DNA of 64,000 nucleotides. Origin: Nocardiopsis sp. NRRL B-16309 (GTDB lineage: Bacteria > Actinomycetota > Actinomycetes > Streptosporangiales > Streptosporangiaceae). The stretch covers positions 22,630-86,629 of the forward strand of contig NZ_LGEC01000070.1 of the NCBI RefSeq assembly GCF_001279585.1, given 5' to 3'. The position numbers and the translations under genes were made by a program. Shown here one piece after another: positions 8,429 through 17,138 of this stretch (its first letter is position 1; every line of letters begins with the position of its first letter). The notes under the pieces are model-generated. The model searched no databases, was not told the origin of the DNA, and saw nothing but the letters and a program-made list of their open reading frames with translations.

Positions 8429-9166
8429 TCACAGCCAGGTGACCGCTCCGGTCTCCAGGTCGTAGCGCGCCGGGACGATCTCCAGGGTCCCGGCCTCGAC
8501 CAGGCCGCGCAGGTCCTCGTCCTCCTGCAGCCTTCCGGCGATGTCGACGGCGTTGGCCCGCACGCAGTCGTCGAGGAAGTCGTCGCCCTCCTCGGGAGTG
8601 GCCTCGACGACGGGGAGGATCTCCTCCACCAGGTAGCCGACGTGGCCCTCGGGCACCTCACCGCTCTCGTGCGCCTCGACGGCCGCGGTGACCGCACCGC
8701 ACGACTGGTGGCCCAGGACGACGATGAGGCGGGTGCTGTCGATGTGCAGGCCCGCGTAGCTCAGGCTGCCCAGGACCGACTCGTCCAGGACCTGTCCGGC
8801 CGAGCGGATGGTGAACACGTCACCGAGACCCTGGTCGAAGATCAGCTCCGGCGGAACCCGGGAGTCGGCGCAACTGAGGACGGTGACGAAGGGGCTCTGG
8901 CCCTCCAGGAGCTCCGCCCGGCGGTCGGCCCCCTGGCGGGGGTGGACGGAGTTGTTGTCCCGCCAGCGCGCGTTGCCCTCTTCGAGCAGGCGCATGGCGG
9001 CCGCGGCGTCCTCCGGCGCGGGCGCCGCCGACGGACTCGCCGAGGAAGCGGCGGCGGGTGCCGCGGAACTCCCCTCCGAGGCACAGGCGGGTACCGCGGC
9101 GGCTACCGCGACGCCGGCTCCACCGATCAGGGATGTACGTAGTGCGGTTCGGCGTGAAAAGGCCAT
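8429..9166 (-). CDS. Exported beta-carbonic anhydrase
   Basis: A 245-residue zinc enzyme that interconverts CO2 and bicarbonate. The beta-class zinc and dyad residues are present: Cys in VLSCADSRVPPE (with Asp-Arg) and His/Cys in VLGHQSCGAVTAA. The N-terminus carries a twin-arginine signal (FSRRTALRTSLIGG) with a hydrophobic core ending VPACAS. The Cys at about 28 could be a Tat-lipoprotein attachment site. A Ser/Ala/Pro-rich linker of about 20 residues follows. The start ATG 9166 lacks a strong ribosome site but fits the Tat signal. Divergent from a TetR gene across a 257-nt region holding a possible operator. Enzyme class is confident; export is inferred from the signal. Confidence 0.92.
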   Translation of the reverse strand: MAFSRRTALRTSLIGGAGVAVAAAVPACASEGSSAAPAAASSASPSAAPAPEDAAAAMRLLEEGNARWRDNNSVHPRQGADRRAELLEGQSPFVTVLSCADSRVPPELIFDQGLGDVFTIRSAGQVLDESVLGSLSYAGLHIDSTRLIVVLGHQSCGAVTAAVEAHESGEVPEGHVGYLVEEILPVVEATPEEGDDFLDDCVRANAVDIAGRLQEDEDLRGLVEAGTLEIVPARYDLETGAVTWL

Positions 9167-9328
9167 GGAGACGACTCGGATCTTCGCTAGATGGGACAAA
9201 GCGGGTCCCTGTCCCTCAAAACGAGGCAAAGCTACTCCTCGCCGCGAGGGGCGCCGAGCTCCTTGACGCATCTCTAACGCCAGGTGGGACGTGGTTCCGA
9301 ACAACGCGGAATCCCTTATGCTGAAATA

Positions 9329-9348
9329 CTGACCGTCCGTTCGTTCAG
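9329..9348. promoter_or_regulatory. Possible TetR-type operator
   Basis: CTGACCGTCCGTTCGTTCAG is an imperfect 20-bp inverted repeat with 14 of 20 symmetric positions. It lies in the divergent region between the carbonic anhydrase and TetR starts, the usual place for an autoregulatory operator. Binding is inferred. Confidence 0.45.
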
Positions 9349-9423
9349 AAATTGCGCGTGATCCCGGCGACATCGGGTCCGCACCCCTTCACCAGGGACG
9401 ACCAGGAGGTAGATTCACCTACC

Positions 9424-10056
9424 GTGCCTCGATCTTCCTCTCTCGAACCACCGCCCTCCCGCCGGGAGCCGGGCCGGCGCCGTTCCGGCCGCCCCGGCCA
9501 CGACGCCGACTCCGTGCTGCGCGTGGCCGCACGCGTGTTCAACGAGCGCGGGTACGACGGCACGAGCATGGAGGACCTGGCCCGCGCCCTGGGCGTCACC
9601 AAGTCCGCGATCTACCACCACGTCACCGGCAAGACCGAACTGCTGCGGCGCTCCCTGGACCTGGCCCTGGACGCCCTGTTCGCGGTCACGCGCGAGGACG
9701 CCTCCACCACCGGCCCGGCCATCGAGCGCCTGGAGAACGTCCTGCGGGGCAGCGTGCGGGTCCTGGTCGAGGAGCTGCCCCACGTCACCCTGCTGCTGCG
9801 CGTGCGCGGCAACACGGAGGTCGAACAGCACGCCCTGGCCCGCCGCCGCGAGTTCGACCACCTCGTCGCCGGGCTCGTGCGCGAGGGCATCGCCGCCGGG
9901 GAGGTCCGGGACGACGTGGACCCCGCGATCGCCGCGCGCCTGCTGTTCGGGATGGTCAACTCGATCGTGGAGTGGTACCGCCCCGACCGCGGACTGGACG
10001 CCGACGAACTCGCCGACTCCCTCTCCCGCATGGCCTTCGAGGGACTACGCGCGTAG
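9424..10056 (+). CDS. TetR/AcrR family transcriptional regulator
   Basis: A 210-residue one-component regulator. A basic N-terminal leader (about 20 residues) precedes the helix-turn-helix (RVAARVFNERGYDGTSMEDLARALGVTKSAIYHHVTGKTELL). The C-terminal ligand/dimer domain ends in a helix containing MVNSIVEWYRP, similar in layout to PaaR/KstR2-like repressors. The start GTG 9424 was chosen because AGGAGGT lies 13 nt upstream. TTG 9352 and GTG 9358 are possible longer starts but would include non-conserved sequence. It is divergently transcribed from the carbonic anhydrase gene, and a palindrome sits between them. Ligand unknown. Confidence 0.85.
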   Translation: MPRSSSLEPPPSRREPGRRRSGRPGHDADSVLRVAARVFNERGYDGTSMEDLARALGVTKSAIYHHVTGKTELLRRSLDLALDALFAVTREDASTTGPAIERLENVLRGSVRVLVEELPHVTLLLRVRGNTEVEQHALARRREFDHLVAGLVREGIAAGEVRDDVDPAIAARLLFGMVNSIVEWYRPDRGLDADELADSLSRMAFEGLRA

Positions 10057-10200
10057 CGCGTCCCCTGAGCATGGCCGCGCGCCCCACGAGGTGGCCACAT
10101 CAGGCCAGCGGGCACACCCGGACAAACCTGGCCAACGACCCCCGCGCCTTCCTACAATCCCTACACCGTCTCCCCCAACGGTCCATGGAAAGCGGCGCTC

Positions 10201-11067
10201 GTGACCGACCACCTGTCCCAGGACTGGCTGACCCCTGCCATCGCCTTCTCCGTCTCGGTGTGCGGATCACTCCTCGGCCTGGCCTTCGCCGCCCGCGCAC
10301 GGCGGGCCCGCGGCGTCGCCCGGTGGCAGTGGCTGATCCTGGCCGCGCTGTCCCTCGGCGGCATGGCCGTGTGGTCGATGCACTTCATCGCGATGATGGG
10401 CTTCAGGGTCCCCGGCGTCTCGATCCGCTACGACGCCTTTCTCACCCTGGTCAGCGGGGTCACCGCCGTCGTGGTCATGGGCGCGGCGCTGACGATGACG
10501 ATCCGCAAGCGCACCCTGCCCTGGATCCTCGCCTCGGGCGCCCTCGCCGCCGCCGGGGTCGTCTCCATGCACTACACGGGCATGGCCTCGATGAACATGC
10601 ACGGCGCGATGCACCACGAGCCGTTCTACATCACCGCCGCCTGTGTCATCGCGCTCATCGCGTCCACGGTCGCGATGTGGTTCTCCGCCCGGCTGCGCGG
10701 CGCGCCCGCGATCGTCGCCGCCTCCCTCGTGATGGCGGTCGCCGTCACCAGCGTGCACTACACCGCGATGATGGGCGTCCACGTCATGGACCCGGATGCG
10801 GAGCGGGCGGGCCCGCCGGAGGGCTCCACCGCAGCCGACCTGCTCCTGCCGGTGATCGTCGGGCTGTTCGTCCTCCTGCTCGTGTGCAGCCTCTTCCTGA
10901 TGCTCGGCGAGGACGAGGAGCGGGTGGACTACTCGCGCTCCGGCGCCGACACCCCGCGACCGCGTACGAGCGCGCCACAGGCGGCCGCGGACTACACCCC
11001 CCGGCACGGCGTGCGGGCCACGCCCCCGCCGGCGGCGGACGACGTCTGGCGGCGCCCCCGCCGCTGA
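10201..11067 (+). CDS. MHYT-domain integral membrane sensor protein
   Basis: A 288-residue protein with seven predicted membrane helices carrying three MHYT-type repeats: SMHFIAMMGF, SMHYTGMASMNMHGAM and SVHYTAMMGVHV. The MHYT domain has been proposed to bind copper and sense gases such as O2, CO or NO. In other bacteria it is fused to GGDEF/EAL output domains. Here it ends in a 65-residue hydrophilic tail without an output domain, so it may act alone or through a partner. Start GTG 10201 follows GGAAAG. It is separated from flanking genes by more than 140 nt on each side and is probably monocistronic. Confidence 0.88.
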   Translation: MTDHLSQDWLTPAIAFSVSVCGSLLGLAFAARARRARGVARWQWLILAALSLGGMAVWSMHFIAMMGFRVPGVSIRYDAFLTLVSGVTAVVVMGAALTMTIRKRTLPWILASGALAAAGVVSMHYTGMASMNMHGAMHHEPFYITAACVIALIASTVAMWFSARLRGAPAIVAASLVMAVAVTSVHYTAMMGVHVMDPDAERAGPPEGSTAADLLLPVIVGLFVLLLVCSLFLMLGEDEERVDYSRSGADTPRPRTSAPQAAADYTPRHGVRATPPPAADDVWRRPRR

Positions 11068-11102
11068 CGGCACGGCCGCGTGCGGCACCACAGGGCCACA
11101 AG

Positions 11103-11118
11103 AGTGACGCATGTCACT
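11103..11118. promoter_or_regulatory. CRP/GlxR-like palindrome upstream of the glucose permease gene
   Basis: AGTGACGCATGTCACT is a perfect inverted repeat matching the GTGA-N6-TCAC core bound by CRP/FNR-family regulators. It lies 252 nt upstream of the permease start and 36 nt after the MHYT gene stop. Regulation is inferred. Confidence 0.45.
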
Positions 11119-11286
11119 TCACGCGAGCCCCCAACCCTGGACCGCCCTCCACGCGGGAGACCCAGCACACCCACCTTGACTTCACAGCTTGAACTCAAGG
11201 TGCAAAGTTGAGCCCGTGTTGCGGCCTGGGTCACTCCCTTGTTTATGGTTCTTGAAGGCAACGACGCCTGGGGGCACTCTTTACCT

Positions 11287-11307
11287 CTCGTTGGTGAACT
11301 CAACGAG
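11287..11307 (+). promoter_or_regulatory. Stem-loop in the permease upstream region
   Basis: A perfect 7-bp inverted repeat CTCGTTG/CAACGAG around a 7-nt spacer lies 63 nt before the permease start. It could be an operator or a leader hairpin. The surrounding 11120-11369 stretch contains several TTGA/TCAA half-sites and no gene. Confidence 0.4.
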
Positions 11308-11369
11308 CTGAGCGTGCGCCGCGTTCCCGTACCCCCGGTTGCCGTCACCGAGCATCGTCTGGAGATCCC

Positions 11370-12794
11370 GTGAGCACCACCGCACCCGCCGGACCGCACC
11401 CGCCCGCGGTCCGCCCACCGAACCTGCGCTACGTCGTCTTCATCGCCGCGGCCGCCGCGCTGGGCGGATTCCTGTTCGGCTACGACAGCGCGGTCATCAA
11501 CGGAGCGGTCGAAGGGATCCGCGGCCGGTTCGGCGTCGGCTCGGCGGCCCTGGGCGCGGTCATCGCCATCCCCCTGCTCGGTGCCGCCGCCGGTGCCGTG
11601 ATCGCCGGACGCCTGGCCGACCGCGTCGGGCGCCCCCGCGTCATGCAGCTGGCCGCAGTGCTGTTCGCGGTCAGCGCCATCGGCTCGATGCTCCCCTTCA
11701 CCGTATGGGACCTGGCGGTCTGGCGCGCCCTCGGCGGCATCGCCATCGGTATGGCGTCGGTCATCGCGCCCGCCTACATCGCCGAGGTCGCCCCCGCCGC
11801 CTACCGCGGCCGGCTCGCGTCCTTCCAGCAGGCCGCGATCGTGCTGGGCATCGCCGTCTCCCAGCTGGTCAACTGGGGCCTGCTGACCCTGGCCGACGGC
11901 GACCAGCGCGGCACCCTGTTCGGCCTGGAGTCCTGGCAGGTCATGCTGGGCGTCGAGATCGTCCCCGCGGTGGTCTACGGACTGCTCGCGCTGCGCATCC
12001 CCGAGTCCCCGCGCCACCTGGTCGCCACCGGCCGGACCGACGAGGCCAAGCGGGTGCTGGCCGCGGTGGAGGGCGACGGCGGCGACCTGGACGCCGAGGT
12101 CGCCCGGATCGACGCCCGGATGCGCGGTGAGCACAAGCCCGTCCTGCGCGACCTCTTCGGCGGCCGCGCCGGCCTGCTGCCCATCGTCTGGGTCGGTATC
12201 GGCCTGTCCGTCTTCCAGCAGCTCGTCGGCATCAACGTGATCTTCTACTACAGCTCCTCGCTGTGGCAGTCCGTCGGCATCGACCCGAGCAGCTCGTTCC
12301 TCTACTCGTTCACCACCTCGATCATCAACATCCTCGGCACCGTGATCGCGATGCTGCTGGTCGACCGGATCGGCCGCAAGCCGCTGGCCCTGATCGGCTC
12401 GGCCGGCATGGCCGTCTCCCTCGGCCTGGCCGCGTGGGCGTTCTCGTTCACCACCGAGGTCGACGGGGTGATGAGCCTGCCCGACCCACAGGGCGCAGTC
12501 GCCCTGTTCGCGGCGCACGCCTTCGTGATGTTCTTCGCCCTGTCCTGGGGCGTGGTCGTGTGGGTGATGCTCGGCGAGATCTTCCCCAACCGGATCCGCG
12601 CCGCCGCGCTGGGCGTCGCCGCCTCCGCGCAGTGGATCGCCAACTGGCTCATCACCGTCAGCTTCCCGTCGCTGTCCGACTGGAACCTGGCCGGCTCGTA
12701 CGTCATCTACGCGGCCTTCGCCCTGCTCTCGATCCCGTTCATCCTCAAGTGGGTGCCCGAGACCAAGGGCCGGGCCCTGGAGGAGATGGGCTGA
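11370..12794 (+). CDS. glcP: MFS sugar:proton symporter, glucose permease type
   Basis: A 474-residue, 12-helix major facilitator of the sugar porter family that imports a hexose with protons. Diagnostic motifs are present: GGFLFGYDSAVINGAVEGI at the first helix, GRLADRVGRPRVM after helix 2, AEVAPAAYRGRLASFQQ, PESPRHLVATGR at the central loop, QQLVGINVIFYYSSSLW in helix 7 and PETKGRALEEM at the C-terminus. The close resemblance to the Streptomyces GlcP glucose permease is from memory of the family. GTG 11370 follows GGAG. The long upstream region with a CRP-like palindrome suggests regulated expression. Specificity for glucose rather than xylose or galactose is inferred. Confidence 0.9.
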   Translation: MSTTAPAGPHPPAVRPPNLRYVVFIAAAAALGGFLFGYDSAVINGAVEGIRGRFGVGSAALGAVIAIPLLGAAAGAVIAGRLADRVGRPRVMQLAAVLFAVSAIGSMLPFTVWDLAVWRALGGIAIGMASVIAPAYIAEVAPAAYRGRLASFQQAAIVLGIAVSQLVNWGLLTLADGDQRGTLFGLESWQVMLGVEIVPAVVYGLLALRIPESPRHLVATGRTDEAKRVLAAVEGDGGDLDAEVARIDARMRGEHKPVLRDLFGGRAGLLPIVWVGIGLSVFQQLVGINVIFYYSSSLWQSVGIDPSSSFLYSFTTSIINILGTVIAMLLVDRIGRKPLALIGSAGMAVSLGLAAWAFSFTTEVDGVMSLPDPQGAVALFAAHAFVMFFALSWGVVVWVMLGEIFPNRIRAAALGVAASAQWIANWLITVSFPSLSDWNLAGSYVIYAAFALLSIPFILKWVPETKGRALEEMG

Positions 12795-12818
12795 CCGCCG
12801 ACCCCCGATCCCCGACGA

Positions 12819-12849
12819 GGCGGGCCGCCGTGGCACGGTGGCCCGCCTC
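12819..12849 (+). terminator. Hairpin terminator after the sugar permease
   Basis: Arms AGGCGGGCCGCCGTG and CACGGTGGCCCGCCT pair with one G.U, giving a long GC-rich hairpin 25 nt after the stop. Confidence 0.75.
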
Positions 12850-12956
12850 CGGCGTGGAAAACCCGTGGCGCGCGGGACGCGGCCGGCCCTAGGATCGACC
12901 CGCCCGGACGCCCCGTGCACCGCACGACGGCCGACGACGACGGAGAGGAACACGCC

Positions 12957-13013
12957 ATGACGGACTTCACGAGTGGCCCAGCCCCAGTCTTCCCGATCGT
13001 CCGCGAGCCCTGA
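12957..13013 (+). CDS. Possible 18-residue leader peptide upstream of rsgA
   Basis: ATG 12957 follows GGAGAGG at proper spacing and opens an 18-codon frame (MTDFTSGPAPVFPIVREP) ending TGA at 13013. The rsgA start is 47 nt further on. The ribosome site is as good as those of real genes nearby, but a frame this short can occur by chance. It could act as a translated leader. No other support. Confidence 0.3.
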   Translation: MTDFTSGPAPVFPIVREP

Positions 13014-13060
13014 CGGACCCCTTCGCGCGGTCCCACGGCTCGCCTTCCAGAGAGCCTGTC

Positions 13061-14176
13061 GTGAGTACACACAGCACTTCGTCCACCCCTTCCCACCCAC
13101 TGGACGCCCTCGGCTGGAACCCCCGGGTCGAAGCCGCCTTCGACGCCGTCGCGCTGTCCAGCGAACACGTCCTGCTCCCCGCCCGCGTCTCCGCGTCGCG
13201 CCGGGGCGGCGCCGAGATCCGGCTGCCGGGCGCCCGCGACGCCGCCTTCGCCCCCGCGGTCCGCAGGGCCGCGCACACCGACCCCGCCGCCGCGCCGTGC
13301 AGCGGTGACTGGGTCGCCGTCCGCCGCTCCGGCGACGACTGGCTCGTCGAGGCCGTCCTCGAACGCGCCGGCACGCTCGTCCGCCAGGGCGTGGCCAAGG
13401 ACTCCCACGACCAGGTCCTGGCGGCCAACGTCGACTACGTCCTCATCTGCGAGGCCGCCGACCAGGGCCCCAACGTCGGACGCCTGGAACGCTTCCTCAG
13501 CCTGGTCCGGTCCGGCGGTGCCGTCCCGGTGGTCGCCGTCACCAAGGCCGAACTGGCCGGGGACCGCCTCCCCGAGGTCGTCGAACTCGTCGAGTCGGTC
13601 AGCTCCGGCGCCGACGTGTACACCGTGAGCGCCCACACCGGCCAAGGGCTGGACGCCCTGTCCGCCCGCCTGCGGCCCGGTGCGACCTGGGTCCTGCTGG
13701 GGACCTCGGGCGCGGGCAAGTCGAGCCTGGTCAACGCGGTCGCCGGACGCTCCCTGATGGACACCGGGGAGATCCGCCAGGACAAGCGGGGACGGCACAC
13801 CACCACGCACCGGCAGCTGCTCGCTCTGCCGGGCGGCGCCCTGGTCCTGGACATCCCCGGGGTACGCCGGATCGACGTCCCCGGCGACGGCTCGGGCGTC
13901 GACCGGACCTTCGCCGACGTCCTGGACCACGCCGAGCGGTGCCGCTTCCGGGACTGCGCGCACGAGACCGAGCCCGGCTGCGCGGTCCAGGCCGCCATCG
14001 ACGAGGGCGAGCTGGACGCCCGCCGCCTGGCCCGGTGGAACCGGCTGCGCCGCGAGTCCGAGTGGAACCGGTCCCGGGGCGACCGCAGGGCCCGGGAGGA
14101 GCGCACTCGCCAGTGGAAGGCCCTGGACAAGGCGGCCAGGGACGCCGGTCGGCGCAAGCGCGGCCACCACCACTGA
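13061..14176 (+). CDS. rsgA: Ribosome small-subunit maturation GTPase RsgA
   Basis: A 371-residue circularly permuted GTPase that helps late 30S subunit maturation. An N-terminal OB-like domain (CSGDWVAVRRSGDDWLVEAVLERAGTLVR) is followed by the permuted G domain in the order G4 (VAVTKAEL), G1 P-loop (LLGTSGAGKSSLVNAVAG), G2/switch (DKRGRHTTTHRQL) and G3 (LDIPGVRRI). The C-terminal zinc-binding segment has CRFRDCAHETEPGC. A basic C-terminal tail (RRKRGHHH) likely contacts rRNA. Start GTG 13061. Length is typical for actinobacterial RsgA. Probably monocistronic. Confidence 0.95.
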   Translation: MSTHSTSSTPSHPLDALGWNPRVEAAFDAVALSSEHVLLPARVSASRRGGAEIRLPGARDAAFAPAVRRAAHTDPAAAPCSGDWVAVRRSGDDWLVEAVLERAGTLVRQGVAKDSHDQVLAANVDYVLICEAADQGPNVGRLERFLSLVRSGGAVPVVAVTKAELAGDRLPEVVELVESVSSGADVYTVSAHTGQGLDALSARLRPGATWVLLGTSGAGKSSLVNAVAGRSLMDTGEIRQDKRGRHTTTHRQLLALPGGALVLDIPGVRRIDVPGDGSGVDRTFADVLDHAERCRFRDCAHETEPGCAVQAAIDEGELDARRLARWNRLRRESEWNRSRGDRRAREERTRQWKALDKAARDAGRRKRGHHH

Positions 14177-14254
14177 CCGGGCACGCCGTGCCCGTGGCCT
14201 CAGGGGTCGCCGCCGACCCTGCCGTGAGCCACCGCGGCGGCCCCGGGGCCGGGC

Positions 14255-15178
14255 TCAGAACCCGAAGGCTCGGCGGGCGTTGCCCGCGACCACCCCGGCG
14301 AGTTCGTCCTCGTCCATGCCCTTGGCCCCAGCCAGCGCGCGCAGCGTGTACGGCACGAGGTAGGGGGCGTTGGGGCGGCCGCGGTAGGGCTTGGGCGTGA
14401 GGAACGGGGCGTCGGTCTCCACCAGCAGCAGTTCGGGTGGGGCGACGGCCGCGGCCTCGCGCAGCGGTTCGGCGCTGGCGAAGGTGACGTTGCCCGCGAA
14501 GCTCATGAAGTAGCCGTGCTCGGCGCAGACCTTGGCCATGTCGGCGTCCCCGGAGAAGCAGTGGAAGACCACCCGCTCCGGCGCGCCCTCGTCGGCCAGG
14601 ATCCGGAACACGTCGTCGTGCGCCTCGCGGTCGTGGATCATCACGGCCTTGCCGTGGCGCTTGGCGATGTCGATGTGCCGGCGGAAGGACTCCTCCTGCG
14701 CCCGCGCGCCCTCGGGACCGGTCCGGAAGGTGTCCATGCCGGTCTCGCCGACCGCCACCACGTGCGGCAGCCCGACGAGCGCGTCGATGCCCTCCAGCGC
14801 CTCGTCCAGCGCCGCGGTGCCGCCCGGGGCGCGCACCTTGCCCGCCCAGTCGGTGTCGTCGACCTCGACGCCCTCGGCGCCGTCGCCGTGCACGATCCGG
14901 GGCGCCTCGTTGGGGTGCAGGGCCACGGCGGCCCAGACGTCGCCCGGGTGGGCCGCGGCGGTCTCGGCGGCCCAGCGCGAGGACGCCAGGTCCACGCCCA
15001 CCTGGACGAGCGGGGTCACACCGGCGCCGCGGGCGGCCGCGATGATCTCCTCGACCTCCGGCGTCTGCATGTCCATGTGCGTGTGGCTGTCGGCCACCGG
15101 CACGCGCAGGGGCTCGGGGACCGGCGGGGGCGTCTGCTGGTTGCGCTCCCGGACCGCTCTCCCACTGCGTTTACCCAC
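14255..15178 (-). CDS. tatD: TatD family metal-dependent DNase
   Basis: A 307-residue TIM barrel hydrolase of the amidohydrolase superfamily; TatD/YcfH/YabD enzymes are 3'-5' exonucleases. Metal ligands seen are His-x-His in DSHTHMDM, Glu in VAVGETGMD, His in VMIHDREAH and FHCFSGD, and Asp in LVETDAPFLTPKPYRGRPN. Start GTG 15178 gives a 28-residue basic, proline-rich extension before the first strand. It lies downstream of metG in the same direction, the common metG-tatD arrangement, although a strong hairpin separates them. Confidence 0.93.
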   Translation of the reverse strand: MGKRSGRAVRERNQQTPPPVPEPLRVPVADSHTHMDMQTPEVEEIIAAARGAGVTPLVQVGVDLASSRWAAETAAAHPGDVWAAVALHPNEAPRIVHGDGAEGVEVDDTDWAGKVRAPGGTAALDEALEGIDALVGLPHVVAVGETGMDTFRTGPEGARAQEESFRRHIDIAKRHGKAVMIHDREAHDDVFRILADEGAPERVVFHCFSGDADMAKVCAEHGYFMSFAGNVTFASAEPLREAAAVAPPELLLVETDAPFLTPKPYRGRPNAPYLVPYTLRALAGAKGMDEDELAGVVAGNARRAFGF

Positions 15179-15269
15179 GGATGGCTCCCGTCCTGTCCTG
15201 TCTGGTCACGCTGTCGATCTTAGGGGCGCCCGGGTGGGGCGGCCGACCGGGAGCGGAGCCGCTGACACG

Positions 15270-15303
15270 GCTGTGGGCCCCGGCGGCGGCCGGGGCCCAC
15301 AGC
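15270..15303 (-). terminator. Strong hairpin terminator between metG and tatD
   Basis: A perfect 15-bp stem (arms 15270-15284 and 15289-15303, GCTGTGGGCCCCGGC with its complement) around GGCG lies 17 nt after the metG stop. It would limit readthrough into tatD. Confidence 0.8.
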
Positions 15304-15320
15304 GGTGGCGCGGGGTCGAA

Positions 15321-17138
15321 CTACTCCGTGCCGCCCTCCAGGCGGGCCAGCTCCTCGTCCACCACGGACGGGTCGAGCTTGGTGAACAGCGGCTGCGGGC
15401 GGTCGAGCGGGGTGCCCGGCACGATCGGCACCGACTCCCAGCGGGCCTCGTTGTCGGCGTACTCACCGGTGATCACCGGGTAGTCGACCGCCTCGCCGGA
15501 GCCGCCGATGGTGTCGTGGCCGCTCTCGATGCGGGGCATGCCGGTCCAGGTCCCGGTGCCGCCGAGCATCGCGTACACCTTGTTCGCGGACTCGGGCAGG
15601 TAGGGCGTGAGCAGCGTGTTGGCGTCGCTGACCAGCTGCAGGGCCACGTGCAGCACGGTGGCCATGCGCTCGGGGTCGGTCTTCTTCAGGGCCCAGGGCG
15701 CCTGGTCGGAGATGTACTTGTTGGCCTCGGCCACCGTGCGCATGGCCTCCTGGAGGCCGGCCTTGAACTGCGACCGCTCCAGCCGCGCGCCCACGGTCTC
15801 GAAGGCCGCCCGGGAGGCGGCCAGCACCCGCCGGTCCTCCTCGTTCAGCTCGCCCGCGGCGGGGATCTCCCCGAGGTTCTTCGCCGCCATGGAGATGGAG
15901 CGGTTGACCAGGTTGCCCCAGGCCGCCACGAGCTCGTCGTTGTTGCGGCGCACGAACTCGGCCCAGGTGAAGTCGGTGTCCTGCGTCTCGGGCCCGGCGG
16001 CCATGATGAAGTAGCGCAGCGCGTCGGCGGAGTAGCGCTCCAGGAAGTCGCGCACGTAGATGACGACGCGGCGCGACGAGGAGAACTTGCGGCCCTCCAT
16101 GGTGAGGAACTCGCTGGAGACCACCTCGGTGGGCACGTTGAGGGCGCCCAGCGGACCCGCCTCGCCGCCCCGGTCGCCCTCGCCGCTCGCACCCAGCAGG
16201 ATCGCGGGCCAGATCACCGAGTGGAAGACGATGTTGTCCTTGCCCATGAAGTAGTACGACCGGGCGTCGTCGTCCTGCCACCAGCGGCGCCAGGCCTCCG
16301 GCTCACCGACGCGCTTGGCCCACTCGATGGACGACGACAGGTAGCCGATCACCGCGTCGAACCACACGTACAGGCGCTTGTTGCCGTTGTCGCTCCAGCC
16401 CTCCAGGGGGATGGGCACACCCCAGTTGAGGTCGCGGGTGACCGCGCGCGGCTGGAGGTCCTCCACCAGGTTCAGGGAGAACTTGAGGACGTTGGGGCGC
16501 CACTCCCCCTCCTTGCCCTTGAGCCACCCCGTGAGGACCTCGGCGAACGCCGGCAGGTCCAGCATGAAGTGCTCGGTGTCCACGAACTCCGGCGTCTCGC
16601 CGTTGATGCGCGAACGGGGCGAGACGAGGTCGATCGGGTCGAGCTGGTTCCCGCAGTTGTCGCACTGGTCGCCGCGCGCGCCGTCGTAACCGCAGATGGG
16701 GCAGATACCCTCGATGTAGCGGTCGGGCAGCGTGCGGCCGTTGGACGGGGAGACCGCGCCCTGGGTGGTGCGGGTGAAGACGTAGCCGTTCTCGTACAGC
16801 GTGGTGAACAGCTGCTGGGCGACCGCGTAGTGGTTGCCGGTGGTGGTGCGCGTGAAGAGGTCGTAGGACAGGCCGAGGGCGACCAGGTCCTCGGCGATGA
16901 TCCGGTTGTAGCGGTCGGCCAGTTCGCGGGGCGTCACGCCCTCCTGGTCGGCCAGCACCTGGACCGGGGTGCCGTGCTCGTCGGTGCCGCTGACCATCAG
17001 CACGTGGTTCCCCGACATTCGCTGGTAGCGCGAGAAGACGTCGGAGGGGACCCCGAAGCCGGAGACGTGGCCGATGTGGCGCGGGCCGTTGGCGTAGGGC
17101 CAGGCGACCGCGGTCAGGATGTGGCGATTCGACGACAT
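15321..17138 (-). CDS. metG: Methionyl-tRNA synthetase
   Basis: A 605-residue class I aminoacyl-tRNA synthetase charging tRNA-Met in the cytoplasm. Evidence is the HIGH signature in AWPYANGPRHIGHVSGFGVPSD, a zinc knuckle CPICGYDGARGDQCDNCGN in the connective peptide, the tryptophan-rich VRLY/VWFDAVIGYLSS region, and the KMSKS-equivalent GRKFSSSRR. The C-terminal helical anticodon domain is present, but there is no C-terminal EMAP/Trbp extension, as usual for actinobacteria. Start ATG 17138. tatD lies downstream. Confidence 0.97.
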   Translation of the reverse strand: MSSNRHILTAVAWPYANGPRHIGHVSGFGVPSDVFSRYQRMSGNHVLMVSGTDEHGTPVQVLADQEGVTPRELADRYNRIIAEDLVALGLSYDLFTRTTTGNHYAVAQQLFTTLYENGYVFTRTTQGAVSPSNGRTLPDRYIEGICPICGYDGARGDQCDNCGNQLDPIDLVSPRSRINGETPEFVDTEHFMLDLPAFAEVLTGWLKGKEGEWRPNVLKFSLNLVEDLQPRAVTRDLNWGVPIPLEGWSDNGNKRLYVWFDAVIGYLSSSIEWAKRVGEPEAWRRWWQDDDARSYYFMGKDNIVFHSVIWPAILLGASGEGDRGGEAGPLGALNVPTEVVSSEFLTMEGRKFSSSRRVVIYVRDFLERYSADALRYFIMAAGPETQDTDFTWAEFVRRNNDELVAAWGNLVNRSISMAAKNLGEIPAAGELNEEDRRVLAASRAAFETVGARLERSQFKAGLQEAMRTVAEANKYISDQAPWALKKTDPERMATVLHVALQLVSDANTLLTPYLPESANKVYAMLGGTGTWTGMPRIESGHDTIGGSGEAVDYPVITGEYADNEARWESVPIVPGTPLDRPQPLFTKLDPSVVDEELARLEGGTE

